A stretch of 46,146 nucleotides of DNA from Clostridium sp. (GTDB taxonomy: Bacteria; Bacillota; Clostridia; Clostridiales; Clostridiaceae): positions 1 to 46,146 of the forward strand of contig JARLHR010000221.1 of assembly GCA_031292145.1 (NCBI GenBank), in the 5' to 3' direction. The translations under genes were made by a program, and so were the position numbers. Below the pieces are notes generated by a model, which worked only from the letters and a program-made list of their open reading frames with translations, was not told the DNA's origin and did no database searches. This document shows, one piece after another, positions 34,102 through 44,506 of this stretch (position 1 is the first letter of the stretch; each line of letters opens with the position of its first letter).

Positions 34102-35085
34102 TTACCACCAGGCTTTCAAAGGTTTATATTTTTCATCTTTTATTAAATGTTTAATGAGTTTATATGCTTCAAGTTTAATTAATTGTCTATATGATACATT
34201 TCTATTTAATTTCCTGTGTTTAATACTAGTTGACATCTTATTTTCAAATTCCGTTAAAAACTTTTTCTTTCCCTTTTCATTTAAAAAGCATACTCCTTCT
34301 AATGTATCAAAATCGCTATTAGTTAATCTTCTATTATTTATCAATGAAAATATAATACTATCTACTATTAAAGGTTTAAATATTTCTGAAATATCCAAGA
34401 TTAATGAAAATCTTTTGGTTGATGGTTCATGTAAATAACTTATTGTTGGATCAAGCTGTGTTTGATACATTTCACCTAAAATTGCAGTATACATTACTCC
34501 ATTCCCAAATGAAATAAGTGCATTTAAGGGATCTTTAGGCGGTCTTCTATTCCTATGGATAAATCCAAAATCATTTTTAAGCATATACCTAAAACATTCA
34601 TAATACATTTTTCTTACTCTACCTTCTGCTCCCATTAGTTCTTGAATAGTTTTAGAATTCATCATAGTTTCTTTTTCACTTCTTATTTTTTCAAAATATT
34701 CTTTTGGAACTGCTTCATATCTTCTCATATTTCTTAAGATGTGATGAATTGCACTATCTATAAAAGATTTGGCTAAAAATAGCCTCTCATTATTATCTTT
34801 ATAAGCCATAGCCTGCTCAACTATTAAAAATCCAGAAATATTTTTCTTTCTAGGATAATAACTTCCAGAGTAAAATCCATAATAATTATAGAAATTTAAA
34901 ATTATATCATACTGAGAAATGTAATTGATAAATTTACTATTTAAATCAATTTCACTAAAAAAATGAATTCTTTCTATACTTTCAATTGGAATGCCTCTTT
35001 TTTCATCGTCAGCATTAATAAAGTAAATAGTATTATCTTTCCTTTTTATTCTTCCTGGTGAAAAAACATAATAATCTTTTCCCAT
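34102..35085 (-). CDS. cas1: CRISPR-associated endonuclease Cas1 (type I-B)
   Basis: 327 aa integrase of new spacers. The N-terminal beta domain ends near residue 85. Active-site metal ligands are in MGAEGRVRKMYYECF (E154), YLHEPSTKRFSLILD (H219) and ISEIFKP (D231/E234); NALISFGNGVMYTAIL is the family core helix. All are intact, so adaptation should be functional. 2-nt gap from cas4. Confidence 0.97.
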   Translation of the reverse strand: MGKDYYVFSPGRIKRKDNTIYFINADDEKRGIPIESIERIHFFSEIDLNSKFINYISQYDIILNFYNYYGFYSGSYYPRKKNISGFLIVEQAMAYKDNNERLFLAKSFIDSAIHHILRNMRRYEAVPKEYFEKIRSEKETMMNSKTIQELMGAEGRVRKMYYECFRYMLKNDFGFIHRNRRPPKDPLNALISFGNGVMYTAILGEMYQTQLDPTISYLHEPSTKRFSLILDISEIFKPLIVDSIIFSLINNRRLTNSDFDTLEGVCFLNEKGKKKFLTEFENKMSTSIKHRKLNRNVSYRQLIKLEAYKLIKHLIKDEKYKPLKAWW

Positions 35086-35087
35086 CT

Positions 35088-35606
35088 TTACTCTTCCTCC
35101 TCAATATAACAAAATTCATAGTAAGCACACTTTTTGCAAAAAGGTTCATTTATTTTAGAAGGAGGTAACTCTAAATTTTCTATAATTTTAATTTCCTTTA
35201 ATGCTTCTTCTATTTCGATTTTATCTTTATCTTCTAATTCTATCTCTTCAATTCTTCTCTCCTTGACGTAATTAATCTTCCCGTTTCTTTTAATTCCAAG
35301 GACGTTTAAATAGTACAGATAATATAATAACTGCATCCTATCACTTTTTTCCATCTTTGAACTTATCTTTACTTCTCTAACGAAATTTTTGTCAATTATA
35401 TCTAATTTTATATTTCCATCTATCTCTACTTCTTTACTTTTTTCTCTTGTATAGCTATTTTCATGAACTGTTTTTCCTTGCGATACTCTTTCATCATACC
35501 TTTCAAAAGATATACCTTTAGAAAAAAGCCATAACTTTCTTTTACATATGTAGAAATAATTTATCTTAACCCCTTGGGTCTTATAAGCTTCAAAATCAAA
35601 GGACAT
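35088..35606 (-). CDS. cas4: CRISPR-associated exonuclease Cas4
   Basis: 172 aa RecB-like nuclease. GVKINYFYICKRKLWLFSKG holds the first Fe-S Cys; the nuclease core has QGKTVHE, FVREVKISSKMEKSDRMQLL (E-V-K motif and QxxxY helix), and the C-terminal FCKKCAYYEFC gives the remaining Fe-S cysteines. Cas4 sets spacer length and PAM selection with Cas1-Cas2. GGGGG SD before ATG. Confidence 0.96.
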   Translation of the reverse strand: MSFDFEAYKTQGVKINYFYICKRKLWLFSKGISFERYDERVSQGKTVHENSYTREKSKEVEIDGNIKLDIIDKNFVREVKISSKMEKSDRMQLLYYLYYLNVLGIKRNGKINYVKERRIEEIELEDKDKIEIEEALKEIKIIENLELPPSKINEPFCKKCAYYEFCYIEEEE

Positions 35607-35618
35607 AATAATTCCCCC

Positions 35619-37885
35619 TTAAACAAATAAGCATTCTATATCATTTGCATCTTCATTTTTAGGTTTTTGCAAGCCTTTTTCGTCATAAGGAAAGCTAACT
35701 ATTTCTATTTCTTGATACTTTCCTATATCCAATCTCTTAAATATTAATCCCCTCTCAACTGCAAATTCATATTCATATTGTGGTATTGCTACTGTATAAG
35801 CCAAAATGTTATCTCTGCTTTTTATTCTTTCTGAATAGCTGATATTCTCAGATAAATATATATTAAGGTTTTCATTTATAATTTCTAAATTTTTTTCATA
35901 TACTACCTTAGGAATTATAGTTGTAGTAAGAATATCTCTTAACTTGACCTCACTTTTTTGAACTTCAAAACATTTTAAATTATCTATATAATCTATTTTA
36001 GCTTTAACCTCTCTATAAAAATTGCTTTCTCCTAAGTTCTCATAAGTAAAGTATTTATTTATTAAATTCATTTTGTCTATTTCTTTTATTTCTCCATCTC
36101 CAAACTCTTGTATTGCTTTTTTAGATGCAGAATATATCTCATAGTCAATTATTGATCTTTTTGATTTTGTTATACCTGATGGATTCCCAACTCCTCCTGT
36201 ATATATATAAACATTAGTACTATCATCCAGCTCTCTATTTCTATATACTCTCCCCATTCTTTGAAATAATCCCGATACTCTGTATAAAGAACATCAAAAT
36301 CAATATCTAAACTCGCCTCCACAATTTGTGTTGTTATCCAAATTGTTTGAGCTGGATTTTTAGGAATTCCATTAATAACTTCTCCTGCTTTTAATATCTT
36401 CTTTTCAATTTCACTTCTATCCTTCTTAATGTATTTACTATGAAATATATTTATATTAGAAACTTTCTCATTAATTAATTCATCATATAATCTTTGAGCT
36501 TCTTTTACCGTATTAACAATAACCAGAATTCTTTTATTCTCATAATTACTCTTAATATGATTTATATTTATCTTCTCATTTAATACCTTCATTCTATGTC
36601 TTTCAAAAGTATTTCCATTATTATTTTCTTTTAAGAAAGGTTCTTCTGCTTCTTTATAATCTATTCCTAAATACTCCATAAAGCTTTTTAATACAGGCGG
36701 AAACGTAGCTGTGACTATTGCAAATTTTCCTCCCATGTTAGTAATTTCTTTTAATGCTGCTAAAAGATAAGCAAGCATATCTGAGCTATACATTTGTATC
36801 TCGTCTATTACAAGTTTTGAATATGAAAGAGTTGCAAGCTTTAATTCAAAACCTTCACATTTAAAAACAAAATCTAATAGCTGATCTAAAGTGCATACCG
36901 TTAAGGCTTTTGATAATTGCTTCGTTTCATCTAAATGCTCTTTATCTATATCTCCTTCACTTCTCTTCATATATACCGTTGCAGACTCTGAATGCAAAAG
37001 ACCAAGTTTATCATTATTAAATTTTATTTTATCTTTTAATCTATCATAAATTGCATTTAAGGAAACTCTTAATGGAAGCGTAAAGAATCCTTTATTATTT
37101 CCAATCCATAATAATGCTCCTTCTGTTTTCCCAATACCAGTTGATGCAATTGCTATGACGTTATCATCTCTGTTTTCTTTCATAAATTTTTGAAGTTTAT
37201 TAGGTTCAGAATTCATATTATTGAAAAAATCGTGTGTTTTTTCTTCTAATTCATCATTTTTGTATTCTATTGGCACGCCACTTGATGCAGCATAGTCTAT
37301 TTTATTTAGCAACCCTTTTGTCATTATGAACTTTTTATTAGTTAAAATTCTTCTTTCTTCATCATCTTCGCTTTCTTGATCGGGAAGTCTTCTTTTCACA
37401 TACTTCCAGTACTTTGTGTTTAACTCACTTACTTTTCCTATCCTTTCATATGAAAATTCATTTATATATTTTGATAAGTCTTCTTTTATAGTTCTTTTAA
37501 TATTATCTGGATTATCAGGCTTTTCTCTGTTATGGTGATAAAAAATAGATTGGCATAATATCTTTAAATCATCTAGTCCATATTTATCTTGAATGCTTTC
37601 TAAATCTAAAAAGGCTGGACTTAAATAACCATGTGGAATTTCGTTAATATCTTCTAATTCATCTTTAAGATTTGGATAATTTAATTTACTCATAAGCTTA
37701 TTTTGAAATTTAGTATTTAGCTTCCCCATATCATGATATACACATGCTAATTTCAAAAGCTCCCAATCTAGATTTTTGATATCGGGATAATATTTTTTTA
37801 ATAACTTGTAATTTTTTATTAATTCTTCTGTATGACTAATTATAGTTTCTTCATCTTTTGTTTTTGCAAGCGCCTTATTTTCCAT
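35619..37885 (-). pseudogene. cas3: Cas3 helicase-nuclease (I-B), frameshifted
   Basis: The first piece, 36170-37885 (571 codons), has the HD nuclease motif VYHDMGKLN (H51-D52), Walker A STGIGKTE (248-255), DEIQ box (361-364), the TATFPP motif, and IWITTQIVEASLDIDFDVLY. The second piece, 35619-36257 (212 codons), begins MGRVYRNRELDDSTNVYIYT, that is, within helicase motif VI. In the -1 frame just upstream the sequence reads SGLFQRMGRVYRNREL. One lost base near 36270-36282 explains both. As read, the protein ends in 28 foreign residues and lacks motif VI and the C-terminal domain, so target degradation should fail. SD AGGAGG before ATG. Confidence 0.9.
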
Positions 37886-37923
37886 ATATCCTCCTTAAAG
37901 CAAAGGGCATGGAAAACCATACC

Positions 37924-39554
<1,631 letters not shown>

Positions 39555-39562
39555 TCCTCTCT

Positions 39563-41242
39563 CTAAGCTTCATTATTTTCTTCATTTTTATTTGGTATTT
39601 CCATTCCTTGAAGTCCTATTAAAAACGCATAACCTATAGTTTGAAATTTATCAGTATCTTGAAGTGCCTGTATAAAATCTACTGGAATCGCTTGTTTCTT
39701 TGAAGTATATGCATTTAATAATGTATCCATAAATCTAGCTTCATTTTTTACCTTTAATGCATTTTGGAGTCTATATAATATACCAGGAATTTTATTTTCT
39801 CCTTCTTTACCATATACCTTTTTTAAATTCATTCCATAATCCTTAAATTTGTCAATATCTTTGTAATACACTTGGCTTCCTCCCCTCATATCCATACAAT
39901 TATTGTTTAATTTTATTAATAAATAGATAACATAAGAATTCTTATATTCACCACTAATTCGTAACCTGGTTAGAGTATCTAATAAATCAAATAAGTTTTT
40001 TCCATTATAAATTCTATCAAGAACAGATGAATATATATTTAAATAATAATCCTTTGCAAGTTTTACTTTTTTGTTTAAAAGCGCCTCTAAAATCTTTTTA
40101 TTATTTTTTATTATTAAAAGCTTGTCCTTAGATAAAACATTAAAAGTATATGGTCTAGAACCATTATTCTTATCAAATTTAACTACTTGTATATTTTCAA
40201 TTTCTATCTTTGCTTCTTCTACAGATTTTTGCTCCATAGAATCAACTATGTTAAAATAAGTTTCTTCTTCTAATTCTTCCAGTGTTTTATCTCTATTTAA
40301 TACATGTGCATTTGCTGATATTATAGCTTTTATTGACTGATTATTATTTATGAATAAACCTTTTCCATTAATAACACTAAATCCAGCTGGTATACATGAA
40401 TAAACTAAATTACAAACAGGACAAATATTTGCATCACTATAGTAATTCCAAAAATGAGATGATTTTCTGTTTCCATCAACACCCATCTTGGTTATCCATG
40501 TAATATCAAATGCAAAGGGTTTTGATAATTTTTGCATTTTATTATCACATGTAAAACATATATTCTTTGATTTTTCTAAATTAGCTTCAATATAGTTATT
40601 AACTGGCTCAGTAAAATCATTTTTATAGCATTTATACATATCAAACTTACTGTTATTTTTATTTAAGAAACTAACGTCAGACCAAAATCCCTGTATTACA
40701 TCATATATTACATTTTTAGCAGCAATTATTTTTCTTACTTCTGGTTTATTTAGAGATTCTATTATTTCCAAAAGCAAATTACATTGCTCTTTAAAGTCAA
40801 AGGCCGTATCACTTATATTTTGAGTCTTTTTCAGCTTAATTTCTTTTAAGTCTGTTGATTTATCTAATAAGCCACACTCATTATCTCCTAATATTTCATA
40901 TGCACTTTTATAACTTGCTGATTTTAATCTTTCTTTTACATATTTAATATAATTATTAAAACGTTCTAACTCTTTTTCAGTTATTTCTTTATCTAATAGA
41001 CCCTTTATCCACTCTTCTTTACTTACTATTTTTTCAATAGATATAAAAGCTTTATACTTTTTTATTAAGTATTCAAAATATAGTTCATGAAAATTTTCTA
41101 ATTCTGAAGAATCAAATTCTATATAATTCTTGTTTTCATTATATTTTTTTCTAAGCTCACTGCTGCTATCAAATATATTTATTAGCCCTACTAAGCCGGC
41201 ATTTTTCATCCAATCAGACAATTCTATTTTTATTACTGACAT
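39563..41242 (-). CDS. cas8b: CRISPR-associated protein Cas8b (Cst1-type large subunit)
   Basis: 559 aa large subunit that recognises the PAM. Low overall conservation, but the position (between cas6 and cas7), the length, and the two Cys pairs CFTCDNKMQKLSK (about 225) and CPVCNLVYSC (about 267), a zinc-ribbon seen in Cst1, support the call. N-terminus IELSDWMKNAGLVGLINIFD is typical. SD GGAGGTG before ATG. Confidence 0.92.
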   Translation of the reverse strand: MSVIKIELSDWMKNAGLVGLINIFDSSSELRKKYNENKNYIEFDSSELENFHELYFEYLIKKYKAFISIEKIVSKEEWIKGLLDKEITEKELERFNNYIKYVKERLKSASYKSAYEILGDNECGLLDKSTDLKEIKLKKTQNISDTAFDFKEQCNLLLEIIESLNKPEVRKIIAAKNVIYDVIQGFWSDVSFLNKNNSKFDMYKCYKNDFTEPVNNYIEANLEKSKNICFTCDNKMQKLSKPFAFDITWITKMGVDGNRKSSHFWNYYSDANICPVCNLVYSCIPAGFSVINGKGLFINNNQSIKAIISANAHVLNRDKTLEELEEETYFNIVDSMEQKSVEEAKIEIENIQVVKFDKNNGSRPYTFNVLSKDKLLIIKNNKKILEALLNKKVKLAKDYYLNIYSSVLDRIYNGKNLFDLLDTLTRLRISGEYKNSYVIYLLIKLNNNCMDMRGGSQVYYKDIDKFKDYGMNLKKVYGKEGENKIPGILYRLQNALKVKNEARFMDTLLNAYTSKKQAIPVDFIQALQDTDKFQTIGYAFLIGLQGMEIPNKNEENNEA

Positions 41243-41268
41243 ATATTCACCTCCATCTAACTCTTCTC

Positions 41269-41314
41269 ATAAGTTGAGGTATATACCGGCAAGCAAATTT
41301 AACCCTCAACTTAT
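41269..41314 (-). repeat. 11-bp inverted repeat between cas6 and cas8b
   Basis: ATAAGTTGAGG (41269-41279) / CCTCAACTTAT (41304-41314), 24-nt loop, no T-run. It forms a hairpin in the cas mRNA that may set a processing site or uncouple cas6 from the rest. Confidence 0.7.
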
Positions 41315-41321
41315 TCTTTAT

Positions 41322-42053
41322 TTAAACTATTTCTAGACAGCCTCCTCCTGATGAACGTCTTACACCAAGGCCCATCTTATAAATCAGGCTGAGATCTTCT
41401 TTATCTCCTGTTAGCTTAAATATCCCTTCATAACCTGTGATATAATATATCTCTTTCCCTGTCTTCTCTGTGAATTCTGATATTTTTTCTTTTATTACCC
41501 TCTTTTTCATAAGAACAGGTTCAAATTTTAATTCTTGTTTTAAACCATTACCTCTGTAAGATTCAATAACCTTATCAGTTATATAATTTAATTCTTTTTC
41601 ATAATTTAAGTCTTCTATTTTTAAAAATTCTCCTAATTTATTCTTAAGAATAATTGGGGATAAAGTTTTAAAAACAACTTGGTTAGAATTTATATTTTTT
41701 TCTTTTAGAACACTTACTTTTCCGATTTGAAGCTTGTACTTGTTTTGATATTCATAAGATTTTTCTTTAAGAAAGCAATTATATATAACACTTCCAAATA
41801 TGTAGTCACTAGTTGAAATTGTTAATAATGCATGTCTTTCAAGTGTAACCTCATCATCTTTAATTTGAAAATTTTCAAGCTTAACTGAAAAAGTAAAAGG
41901 CTTTGTCCTAAATTCATAATCTTCATTGTCTCCATATAACTTTTGGAATAACATAGGATTTTCTTTTGAAAGATTATTTTTTATTAGACTTAAAATTAAA
42001 TAATTATAGTTTAATGGCAATCTAGTTGTATTAAGCTCTATACAAATTCTCAT
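41322..42053 (-). CDS. cas6: CRISPR pre-crRNA endonuclease Cas6
   Basis: Cuts pre-crRNA inside the repeats. 243 aa from ATG 42053. N-terminal RAMP fold RICIELNTTRLPLNYNYLIL; C-terminal glycine-rich loop MGLGVRRSSGGGCLEIV. ATG 42062 (MINMRIC) sits 3 nt after AAAGGAGGG, ATG 42053 12 nt after; either is possible. It is the first gene of the cas operon, directly behind the promoter at 42084-42112. Confidence 0.94.
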   Translation of the reverse strand: MRICIELNTTRLPLNYNYLILSLIKNNLSKENPMLFQKLYGDNEDYEFRTKPFTFSVKLENFQIKDDEVTLERHALLTISTSDYIFGSVIYNCFLKEKSYEYQNKYKLQIGKVSVLKEKNINSNQVVFKTLSPIILKNKLGEFLKIEDLNYEKELNYITDKVIESYRGNGLKQELKFEPVLMKKRVIKEKISEFTEKTGKEIYYITGYEGIFKLTGDKEDLSLIYKMGLGVRRSSGGGCLEIV

Positions 42054-42083
42054 ATTTATCATATCCCTCCTTTTATTGGTATT

Positions 42084-42112
42084 ATTATAACTCTTATCCA
42101 AATATTAATCAA
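42084..42112 (-). promoter_or_regulatory. cas operon promoter
   Basis: Minus strand: TTGATT (42107-42112), 17-bp spacer, TATAAT (42084-42089), start point near 42077, then AAAGGAGGG and the cas6 ATG. Short leader, strong -10. Confidence 0.85.
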
Positions 42113-42133
42113 CCTATATATTATTGAAAAATA
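42113..42133 (+). promoter_or_regulatory. Predicted Cascade target site next to the cas -35
   Basis: Plus strand: CCT (42113-42115, PAM-like) then ATATATTATTG (42116-42126) and AAAAATA. Positions 1-11 equal the spacer of the mini-CRISPR at 43279-43308; position 12 differs; 13-18 match; later positions do not. The PAM abuts the -35 hexamer of the cas promoter. Confidence 0.7.
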
Positions 42134-42149
42134 AAACATTACCTCTGCT

Positions 42150-42167
42150 AATTATTTATAAATAATT
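42150..42167. promoter_or_regulatory. 18-bp perfect palindrome upstream of the cas promoter
   Basis: AATTATTTA/TAAATAATT. Candidate operator for the WYL protein encoded just upstream. A second inverted repeat, CTAAATAG (42173-42180) / CTATTTAG (42203-42210), lies at the WYL stop. Confidence 0.45.
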
Positions 42168-42206
42168 ATGTTCTAAATAGATTCTTTACTAAAGATTATC
42201 ACCTAT

Positions 42207-43169
42207 TTAGGACTTAATTTGTCCACAATTAAAATTTCCCAAAATTTTTTCCACTTTTTCTTTAATCTCTATTCGTAAAGATTCTGGTGATACAACCTTA
42301 ACGCAATCAGACATACTTAATATCCATGAAATCACTTCAGGTCCCTTCTTTATTCTCGCTTTATAAATTATTTTTCCATCATTTTTCTCAATTATTTCTT
42401 GATTATCTACCCATATTCTCTCTTTAATAGTATTTGCCATTGGAGGCGTTATTTCTAATTCTAAATCAATTTCTTTTCCGTTATATATTCCTATATTATT
42501 TTCTTCTTGCTCCTTTAAAAATTCATCTATATCTATGTTTCGTTCAAATATAAATCCAGTTATTATGTACTCTTTAATTCTCGTTAATTTAAAATATCTT
42601 ATTTCATTCCTTAATAAGCATGTAGAAACTAAATAATATTCACCTCTAAATAATAAAAGTTTATGTGGCTGTACCTTTCTTCTTGAACAGTTTCCATGAT
42701 TATCACAATATTCAAGAATAATTTCATTTCTATTTTCAATAGCTGATGATATTTTATTATATATTTTTGTTATCTCCTCCAATTTTAACTTTGGCTTTGA
42801 ATAGTGTATTACTTCTTCATTATGTAAATAATTCTTTTCATTCTTTAAGATTCTTAAATTTAGTTTATCTACTATTTCCATTAACTCTGAAGAATTTTCA
42901 TAATTTAACGAATTAATTAAAAACTTTAGCTTACTAATCTCATTTTCTGTTAATACATCCTTAAAAGGAAAATAATCATCAATTAATGTATATCCTCCAT
43001 CTGATCCCGTAATTGATTCAATATTAAAATATTTATCAATTTCATTTTTATATCTTCTGACTTGTCTTTCACTTACATCAAGCTCATCTGCTAAAGATTT
43101 TATTTTCACCTTCTTCTTTGTTTTTAGTATAAAAATCATTTTCAATATATTTCCTAACCCATCCATCAT
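42207..43169 (-). CDS. WYL-domain transcriptional regulator
   Basis: 320 aa. N-terminal winged HTH: KKKVKIKSLADELDVSERQV then RRYKNEIDKYFNI (about residues 18-50). The WYL domain runs from about 140 to 225 (EIILEYCDNHGNCSRRKVQP, HKLLLFRGEYYLVSTCLL, RNEIRYFKLTRIKEY), followed by a WCX-type C-terminal extension (KARIKKGPEVISWILSMSDC). WYL regulators commonly sit in CRISPR and other defence loci and respond to nucleic-acid or nucleotide ligands. It is placed between the mini-CRISPR unit and the cas promoter. ATG with AAAGGGG upstream. Confidence 0.9.
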   Translation of the reverse strand: MMDGLGNILKMIFILKTKKKVKIKSLADELDVSERQVRRYKNEIDKYFNIESITGSDGGYTLIDDYFPFKDVLTENEISKLKFLINSLNYENSSELMEIVDKLNLRILKNEKNYLHNEEVIHYSKPKLKLEEITKIYNKISSAIENRNEIILEYCDNHGNCSRRKVQPHKLLLFRGEYYLVSTCLLRNEIRYFKLTRIKEYIITGFIFERNIDIDEFLKEQEENNIGIYNGKEIDLELEITPPMANTIKERIWVDNQEIIEKNDGKIIYKARIKKGPEVISWILSMSDCVKVVSPESLRIEIKEKVEKILGNFNCGQIKS

Positions 43170-43227
43170 AGTTATCCCCTTTAATTAATTTATTAATTAG
43201 AAGTTCTATATAAATCATAACATTTTG

Positions 43228-43332
43228 CATATAAAAATAAGCCACCTAAAAGGTGACTTCCACTAGTTAAGATAAATAAATCATTATCGATATTTTACAA
43301 TAATATATTTTTACATTCTGCTAATTAATATA
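43228..43332 (-). ncRNA. Mini-CRISPR / crRNA-like regulatory RNA (CreR/CreA-like)
   Basis: About 105 nt. Degenerate repeat 1 (43309-43336) matches the array repeat at 20 of 28 positions and keeps the crRNA handle end GAATGTAAA. A 30-nt spacer follows (43279-43308), starting ATATATTATTG. Degenerate repeat 2 (43251-43278) keeps a 14-nt perfect run TTTATCTTAACTAG. Its 3' part becomes an intrinsic terminator (43239-43259). A good promoter lies just upstream with its start point inside repeat 1. The spacer seed matches the cas promoter (42116). No ORF. By design it should be processed by Cas6 and loaded into Cascade. Confidence 0.72.
43239..43259 (-). terminator. Terminator of the mini-CRISPR RNA
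   Basis: Minus strand AAGTCACCT-TTT-AGGTGGCTT folds into 9 bp (one G-U), followed by ATTTTTATAT. The plus-strand copy would have a C-A mismatch, so it is built for the minus direction. Confidence 0.8.
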
Positions 43333-43338
43333 TATTTT

Positions 43339-43367
43339 ATTATACATAAATGTATTTATGCCTTCAA
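43339..43367 (-). promoter_or_regulatory. Promoter of the mini-CRISPR RNA
   Basis: Minus strand: TTGAAG (43362-43367), 17-bp spacer, TATAAT (43339-43344). The predicted start point near 43332 falls at the beginning of degenerate repeat 1. Confidence 0.75.
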
Positions 43368-43453
43368 TGTTTATTATAAAATATAAAATAAAAAATAAAT
43401 ATATTAAATTTGAAATTGTGTTACTTAGAGTTTTTAAATTCATATAGTAATGT

Positions 43454-44344
43454 CTAAATTTCTACCCAACTTCCACTTCCATCAACACTCCAACCGTCAG
43501 GAGTAACACAATCACAGTACATCTTTCCTTTCTCATCAAAAGCATAGCAACAACTGTCTATCCACTTCCACAAAGGCTTTTCCTTGCTTCCTCTAATCAT
43601 CTTACAATTATAATCCAAATAATACCATGCATTATTGTTTTCATCATGATACCAGCAATCCTGAAGGGCATATCCATTACAATCAAATATATACCACTCT
43701 CCATCAATCTCCTGCCATCCATTTTGTGATGTATAATAATATCTATTTTCTAGGTTTGTACAAAACCACCATCCAACATCATTCTGATTCCATCCATGCA
43801 CCCATTCTCCATCACTAGCTCCAACTAATCCACTAACAATAGCTCTTGCAATAACTTCTGGATCATACACATTGGCATCATCACTATCAGCAAATAAACA
43901 TTCAACTAGTATTGCTGGCATAACAGTTTTATTAAGAACAATAAGACTTCTTGTTTTTACACCTCTGTTCGGTAAATTCAAAGCATTTGATAATGAAGTT
44001 GTTACTTTAGCTGCATATTCATTTGCTACCTCTGATTTTCCGGTAACACAAACCTCTGTCCCGGTTCCTCCCCCTGCATTAATATGAATTTCCATATACA
44101 GTTCCACATCTAATGTTTTTGCTATTTCATTAGCTTCATCTGCTCTTTCATAACAGTCTTCGCAGTCATAACTATTACTTTTATCAATTCTTAATAAATC
44201 AACTTCATAACCTTTTTCCTTCAAATACTGTGAAACTAAAACACCAATCTGACGTGTGCAATTACTCTCATCTAACCTAGCAATAACCCCACATCCAACA
44301 TTACCACTTGCAGTATGACCTACAGCTATTATAAAATTACTCAT
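43454..44344 (-). CDS. N-acetylmuramoyl-L-alanine amidase with wall-binding repeats
   Basis: 296 aa. Amidase_3 catalytic domain (1-175): zinc ligands in IIAVGHTASGNVGCG (His), a mid-domain Glu near DEANEIA, MEIHINAGGGTGTEV (His), and AILVECLFADSDDANV (catalytic Glu). The C-terminal part (about 185-296) has aromatic repeats such as VGWWFCTNLENRYYYT, GEWYIFDCNGYA and NAWYYLDYN, like choline/wall-binding repeats, and ends with a Cys- and Trp-rich segment. No signal peptide, as in phage or tailocin endolysins that exit through a holin. ATG 44344 has GAGAGG 9 nt upstream; the upstream ATG at 44362 includes that SD. Confidence 0.92.
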   Translation of the reverse strand: MSNFIIAVGHTASGNVGCGVIARLDESNCTRQIGVLVSQYLKEKGYEVDLLRIDKSNSYDCEDCYERADEANEIAKTLDVELYMEIHINAGGGTGTEVCVTGKSEVANEYAAKVTTSLSNALNLPNRGVKTRSLIVLNKTVMPAILVECLFADSDDANVYDPEVIARAIVSGLVGASDGEWVHGWNQNDVGWWFCTNLENRYYYTSQNGWQEIDGEWYIFDCNGYALQDCWYHDENNNAWYYLDYNCKMIRGSKEKPLWKWIDSCCYAFDEKGKMYCDCVTPDGWSVDGSGSWVEI

Positions 44345-44506
44345 TCTACACTTCCTCTCCATAATCTTTAATTTTTTATATTTACAACTAAGTTATATGT
44401 ATTTTAACCATATATACTATATATAGAGATAAATTTAACATCAAACACAATATATGTAAATTAATCACTTTTATTTATGACTCTTATATTTAAAATGGAG
44501 GTTTAT

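Noticed and set aside
36260-36290. Programmed -1 frameshift joining the two cas3 frames
   Set aside because: No slippery heptamer or downstream structure is evident; a one-base loss is simpler.
43170-43453. A full CreTA toxin-antitoxin (a creT mini-gene next to the crRNA-like RNA)
   Set aside because: The spacer seed matches the cas promoter rather than a neighbouring mini-gene promoter, and no short ORF with ribosome site is seen beside it, so a CreR-type regulator fits better.
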